NCBI RefSeq assembly: GCF_017908035.1
Contig: NZ_JAEQMU010000001.1
Span: 868,001-932,000 of the forward strand
DNA from: Sphingobacterium tabacisoli
Lineage (GTDB): Bacteria; Bacteroidota; Bacteroidia; Sphingobacteriales; Sphingobacteriaceae
Direction of reading: 5' to 3'
DNA: 64,000 bases
Positions within the stretch are counted from its first letter, which is position 1, and every line of letters starts with the position of its first letter. Position numbers and translations under genes: made by a program. The notes beneath the pieces were generated by a model. That model was not told the DNA's origin, ran no database searches, and saw only the letters and a program-made list of their open reading frames with translations. Shown piece after piece: positions 60,282-64,000 of the stretch.

Positions 60282-60812
60282 TTAAATTGGATTCACTCGC
60301 CTTACTATAGCTTTCAGCATAGATGGAACCACAAGCCCATGAAATGGCTTTACTGGAGCAAAATAAAGGCGGCCAAATACATTGTTGAACTTAACCATTG
60401 TAGAAATAGTCAACTCTTTTCTGCCTCCCTCCAAAGCAGACTCTGCAAGAAGCAGAGACACCCTAAAATCCAGATGCTTATCATCTTCACCCAATATTAT
60501 CTCCGACCCATTCCGTTCAAAAATCTGAAATAAACCCATCCGTTCACCTGGCTCACATTTCATCCCCTCGACTACACTTGCCTTATCCAGATTACCTTCA
60601 GGCACTTTCAGACCAAATACCTTCATTGTATTGTTCCGGAACGCAAATAATTTTTCGATCCATTTAGGACCAGTAGTAAAGAAAAGCTTACAGATTTTGG
60701 TAATCTCAATTTCATTTTCTGGATCATCTATTAGAGCCTTGTAGGCATCAATAAATTCAAACGTTTTATCGTCTTGTAACAACGAAATTTCAGGTAGACT
60801 TGTTTTTTGCAT
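60282..60812 (-). CDS. DUF2867-family protein
   Basis: 176 residues. KLFAFRNNTMKVFGLKVPEG, then FQIFERNGSEIILGEDDKHLDF, and the C-terminal VKFNNVFGRLYFAPVKPFHGLVVPSML (written here as parts) match DUF2867, a family of small cytoplasmic proteins found with SDR or oxidoreductase enzymes. Function unknown. It lies convergent to the FAD monooxygenase (50 bases) and divergent from the zinc-module monooxygenase. Confidence 0.75.
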   Translation of the reverse strand: MQKTSLPEISLLQDDKTFEFIDAYKALIDDPENEIEITKICKLFFTTGPKWIEKLFAFRNNTMKVFGLKVPEGNLDKASVVEGMKCEPGERMGLFQIFERNGSEIILGEDDKHLDFRVSLLLAESALEGGRKELTISTMVKFNNVFGRLYFAPVKPFHGLVVPSMLKAIVRRVNPI

Positions 60813-61024
60813 CGTTCAATACTTTCCGGGAGTAAGGCTTCCCTTTAATACGCACAAGTTACAAAATGATTCCACTTTTCACTCTAAAAGCTTAGTTCTT
60901 TAGGCATATTATTTTAAATTTGTGAAGCCCAATGACGTTAATATACGAGTGATTTTTGTCAACCGGATGCATAGGGAAGATACAGCCTTAGCTTGAACAT
61001 TTAAAGCTACTATTAAAAGAAGAT

Positions 61025-62476
61025 TTGAAAGAGAGTACAGCACAAACACAAAGCAACTGGATAGCTTGTGAGGATTGTCACGGCCGTGGCAAGAAGAGAC
61101 GTAAATTAGCTAAGAAAACGCGTCTCCATTACCAAAGACAACTTGAGCTCTTCGAAAAATCTGGTGGCCAAGTCCCCCTGCCTATACGGCCTCGAGGACA
61201 TCTGTATACTTGTCCAAGCTGCGAAGGAACAGGAATAGTATCTACAGACAACCCTCCGACAGCCGACAGCAGCACATACCCCCATGTCGCGATCATTGGT
61301 GGCGGTATTGGCGGTGCTGCATTAGCGGTAGCCTGCCTTCACCGCAAGATCCCCTTCACCCTGTACGAACGTGACCTCAACTTTGACGCACGATCCCAGG
61401 GGTACGGGCTCACTTTACAGCAAGCTAGCAAAGCAATACGGGGTTTAGGTGTCATTCTAGATGACCAAGGCGTTATATCAATAAGACACCTTGTCCATAC
61501 AACAAGTGGCAGAGTAGTCGGTCAGTGGGGAGGTGGTATTCCTGTACTCCGCCCCGAAGGAAGTTCAATCAAACGCTCCAATATACATATCGCTAGACAG
61601 TCTTTGCGCTTGTCCATTCTGGCGCAGCTCGAACAAAATGACAGCCTACAATGGGGACATCAATTACTTGATTTTAAGCAGAATGACACATCCGGTATCG
61701 AGATGTCTTTTTTAGTAAACGGGGAAATAAAACGTGCACACGCAGATTTAGTGGTTGGAGCAGATGGCATCCGCAGTACAGTTCGCAAGCAAGTTATCAG
61801 CGAGGATAGCAGCCCATTACGCTACCTAGACTGTATGGTCATTCTAGGCATATGTCCACTTGCGGGACTCAATCATACGGACAGCGATCTCCTAGATTCG
61901 GCTACCGTATTTCAGACCGCAAATGGCAATGACAGGCTCTATGTCATGCCTTACACCGTCGACTCCATAATGTGGCAACTTAGTTTTCCGATCTCAGAGG
62001 CAGATGCCCTTGATCTTAGTGCCAAAGGTAGAAAAGCCCTAAAAGAAGAAGCCTGTCTTCGTACCCCTTGGCATGCCCCCATTCCACAACTGATGGCAGC
62101 CACTCCGGAAGATAAAATATCCGGCTACCCCGTGTATGACCGCGAGCTTTTACATACCGAGCAATTTGACCACATCGGAGATGTAACACTACTAGGTGAT
62201 GCCGCCCATCCGATGAGCCCTTTCAAGGGGCAGGGAGCTAATCAGGCCATACTAGACGCACTCTCCTTAGCACAGATAATAGCCAAAGAATGTCCTTTCT
62301 CTCCTTGGAAAACCTTAGGTTTAAGAAAGACCATCTTAAAAGAATTTGAAAAAGAAATGCTCTCACGTAGTGCTTCCAAAGTAAAAGGTTCTGCTGATGC
62401 AGCTCAATTTTTACATTCCGACATCGTTCTACAGGAAGGAAATGAACCCCGAGGTCGATGCCGCACCAAATTCTGA
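61025..62476 (+). CDS. FAD-dependent monooxygenase fused to a DnaJ-like zinc module
   Basis: 483 residues with a TTG start (61025). The N-terminus has CEDCHGRG (15-22) and CPSCEGTG (63-70), two CxxCxGxG motifs as in the DnaJ zinc-binding domain, one zinc site instead of two. The rest is a PHBH/TetX-type flavoprotein: GGGIGG (92-97), VVGADGIRSTVRKQV (the DG motif) and LGDAAHPMSPFKGQGANQA (the GD motif). It would hydroxylate an aromatic or similar compound, or inactivate an antibiotic. The zinc module may bind a protein partner. The start codon choice is moderate, since no ATG precedes the cysteines. Confidence 0.8.
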   Translation: MKESTAQTQSNWIACEDCHGRGKKRRKLAKKTRLHYQRQLELFEKSGGQVPLPIRPRGHLYTCPSCEGTGIVSTDNPPTADSSTYPHVAIIGGGIGGAALAVACLHRKIPFTLYERDLNFDARSQGYGLTLQQASKAIRGLGVILDDQGVISIRHLVHTTSGRVVGQWGGGIPVLRPEGSSIKRSNIHIARQSLRLSILAQLEQNDSLQWGHQLLDFKQNDTSGIEMSFLVNGEIKRAHADLVVGADGIRSTVRKQVISEDSSPLRYLDCMVILGICPLAGLNHTDSDLLDSATVFQTANGNDRLYVMPYTVDSIMWQLSFPISEADALDLSAKGRKALKEEACLRTPWHAPIPQLMAATPEDKISGYPVYDRELLHTEQFDHIGDVTLLGDAAHPMSPFKGQGANQAILDALSLAQIIAKECPFSPWKTLGLRKTILKEFEKEMLSRSASKVKGSADAAQFLHSDIVLQEGNEPRGRCRTKF

Positions 62477-62623
62477 CGAGTATACTTCTAAGACTAACCA
62501 CGTACATTTAATTTGTTTACCAAACACGGTACAAATACATCTTATTTTGTGTAGATTTAGTTGTACTAATTAGCTTTACAACTAAGTACATCTATCACCT
62601 ATAACGCAATATATTAACATATT

Positions 62624-64000
62624 ATGGCTTATAACATACCTGAACACCTCAAGGGATTAGACCAAGATGAATTAGTGCAATCCAGAAAGCGCTTTGGCTA
62701 CAATCAGATGGACAATATGCACAAGAGTACCGGGCTCGAAATGTTCCTAGACATCTTAAAAGAGCCGATGCTCATCCTGCTATTTGCCATATCCATCATT
62801 TATCTCATCGTAGGCGATTATGGCGAAGCATCCTTTATGCTGGTAGCCATAGTATTCGTCTCAGCCATATCATTCTATCAGGACAATCGAAGCAAAAAAG
62901 CCTTAGAAGAACTCGAAAAGCTCAATGAACCATTGAGTACAGTCATTCGCGATGGACTAGTCATACAGATCCCTACACACGAGGTCGCCGTAGGAGACCT
63001 GTGCCTCACCGAGGAAGGTAAAATCATTAATGCGGACGGCAGAATTGTACACAGCAATGATTTTTCCGTCAATGAATCCTCCCTTACAGGAGAGAGCCTC
63101 TCTGTATTTAAGAATGCGGAAAGCAAGAATAATCAAGTTTACAGTGGCACTATTACCGTATCCGGCTTAGCAGTATTTGAAGTCGAAAAAATAGGCAAGG
63201 AAACCCGCATTGGCAAGATAGGAGAATCCATCGCTAATATCAAAGTAGAAGCTTCACCATTGCAGGTACAAATAACCAGCTTCGTCAAGACCATGGCCAT
63301 TGTAGGTATAATCGTGTTTGTTCTCGTCTGCGCCTTCAACTATTACCACAGCAGAGATCTATTGGCGAGTTTGCTTAATGGATTGACACTTGCGATGTCT
63401 ATACTTCCCGAAGAGATTCCTGTTGCCTTTACCACATTTATGGCTTTAGGTTCCTGGAAACTAATGCAGCAGGGAATAATTATCAAACGCAGTTCCATTG
63501 TAGAGACTTTAGGTAGTACCACGGTAATCTGTTCCGACAAAACCGGTACCATTACCGAAAACACCATGCAACTGAAACACCTTTATGACTATCAGAGTGA
63601 CAAGACCTACGATAGTGATGCATTTAATAATCCTATCTTACAAACACTTCTTAGCTACGCCATGTGGAGCAGTGAGCCTATTCCATTCGACCCTATGGAA
63701 AAAACCCTGCATCAGATCTATCAACAGACACAGGCCAAAGACCTTAGAAAAGCGTACACCCTCTTTCATGAATATCCACTAGAGGGCAAGCCACCAATGA
63801 TGACACACCTTTTCGAAAACGAAGACAAAGAGCGGATAATAGCCGCCAAAGGTGCACCCGAAGCCATACTTCAGGTTTCCAATCTTAGTGAGAGTGAAAA
63901 GAACAAAGTTCGAAATCTAATAACCGAACTTGGAAAACAGGGATACCGTATCTTAGGTGTTGCCAAGTCATCATTTCAGGGCAATGATTTTCCAGAAAAA
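62624..64000 (+). CDS. Cation-translocating P-type ATPase (N-terminal part, runs off window)
   Basis: 459 residues are present with no stop before 64000. Visible motifs: membrane segments near 48-62, 70-86, 222-240 and 250-275, TGES (155-158), the ion-path motif PEEIP (262-266) and the phosphorylation site Asp305 in CSDKTGTIT. It is closest in pattern to P2-type (Ca2+/Mn2+-like) ATPases, but the ion cannot be assigned without the missing C-terminal membrane region. Confidence 0.92.
   Translation, partial: MAYNIPEHLKGLDQDELVQSRKRFGYNQMDNMHKSTGLEMFLDILKEPMLILLFAISIIYLIVGDYGEASFMLVAIVFVSAISFYQDNRSKKALEELEKLNEPLSTVIRDGLVIQIPTHEVAVGDLCLTEEGKIINADGRIVHSNDFSVNESSLTGESLSVFKNAESKNNQVYSGTITVSGLAVFEVEKIGKETRIGKIGESIANIKVEASPLQVQITSFVKTMAIVGIIVFVLVCAFNYYHSRDLLASLLNGLTLAMSILPEEIPVAFTTFMALGSWKLMQQGIIIKRSSIVETLGSTTVICSDKTGTITENTMQLKHLYDYQSDKTYDSDAFNNPILQTLLSYAMWSSEPIPFDPMEKTLHQIYQQTQAKDLRKAYTLFHEYPLEGKPPMMTHLFENEDKERIIAAKGAPEAILQVSNLSESEKNKVRNLITELGKQGYRILGVAKSSFQGNDFPEK

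Overview
The window looks like a chromosomal segment from a Sphingobacteriaceae-type Bacteroidota (Sphingobacterium or a close relative). The case rests on SusC/SusD pairs, TonB receptors with DUF4374 and PepSY partners, lipoboxes ending in SC or AC, promoters of the TAnnTTTG type, an almost complete absence of Shine-Dalgarno sequences except at rpsU, an RteC-type regulator and an IntDOT-like integrase. This is an inference from gene content, not a species identification.

Layout. 1-3378: end of an iron-uptake locus (TonB receptor C-terminus, DUF4374-like lipoprotein, PepSY membrane protein). 3493-5026: a convergent baeRF-like gene and tatA. 5327-15297: a tightly packed operon with a secreted S8 protease, an S9 peptidase, SusC, SusD and two lipoproteins, probably a protein or peptide utilisation locus. 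15615-19511: a UvrD-like helicase with an N-terminal membrane segment and an Old Yellow Enzyme. 19868-27430: a catabolic locus (DctA-type carrier, LacI regulator, PQQ-type sugar dehydrogenase with cytochrome c, Nramp-like carrier, short-chain dehydrogenase-like protein, DapA/NanA-like lyase). 27756-30626: TPR and WG-repeat proteins, a tRNA with anticodon CAT, a HAD phosphatase, and rpsU with a strong Shine-Dalgarno.

30826-57727: an integrative element of about 26.9 kb inserted in the 3' end of tRNA-Ser(GGA). It is bounded by a perfect 24-bp direct repeat and carries candidate integrase arm sites (AGCGAGACCCTA) near both ends. Left to right it holds an integrase, RteC, an HTH protein, a DnaD-like protein and a DnaC-like ATPase. 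Next come a two-gene unknown module with a possible duplicated nucleotidyltransferase/HEPN protein, and an XRE regulator followed by a phosphoribosyltransferase-like protein and a NADAR protein. After two lipoproteins there is a WYL regulator with a palindromic candidate operator, three small unknown genes and a type I restriction-modification system (M, S, an HNH protein, R). The right part holds a HEPN-like protein, a DUF2806 protein, a noncoding 1.1-kb region with degenerate repeats and large hairpins, and a small membrane protein. It ends with a minus-strand operon of four small genes (unknown 253 aa, DUF5675, two small membrane proteins), a small HTH gene and a PUR/Myb-like protein. I see no relaxase or type IV secretion gene, so the element is not self-conjugative as read here. 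A 19-nt sequence near the HTH gene recurs in inverted orientation upstream of the right-end four-gene operon, which suggests shared control of the two element ends.

57868-64000: chromosome again, with a secreted unknown protein, two FAD monooxygenases (one fused to a DnaJ-like zinc module), a DUF2867 protein and the start of a P-type ATPase that runs off the window.

The best candidates for something new are the XRE/PRTase/NADAR cassette, the right-end four-gene operon linked by the shared motif, the duplicated NTase/HEPN-like pair, and the structured noncoding region at 53.2-54.2 kb.
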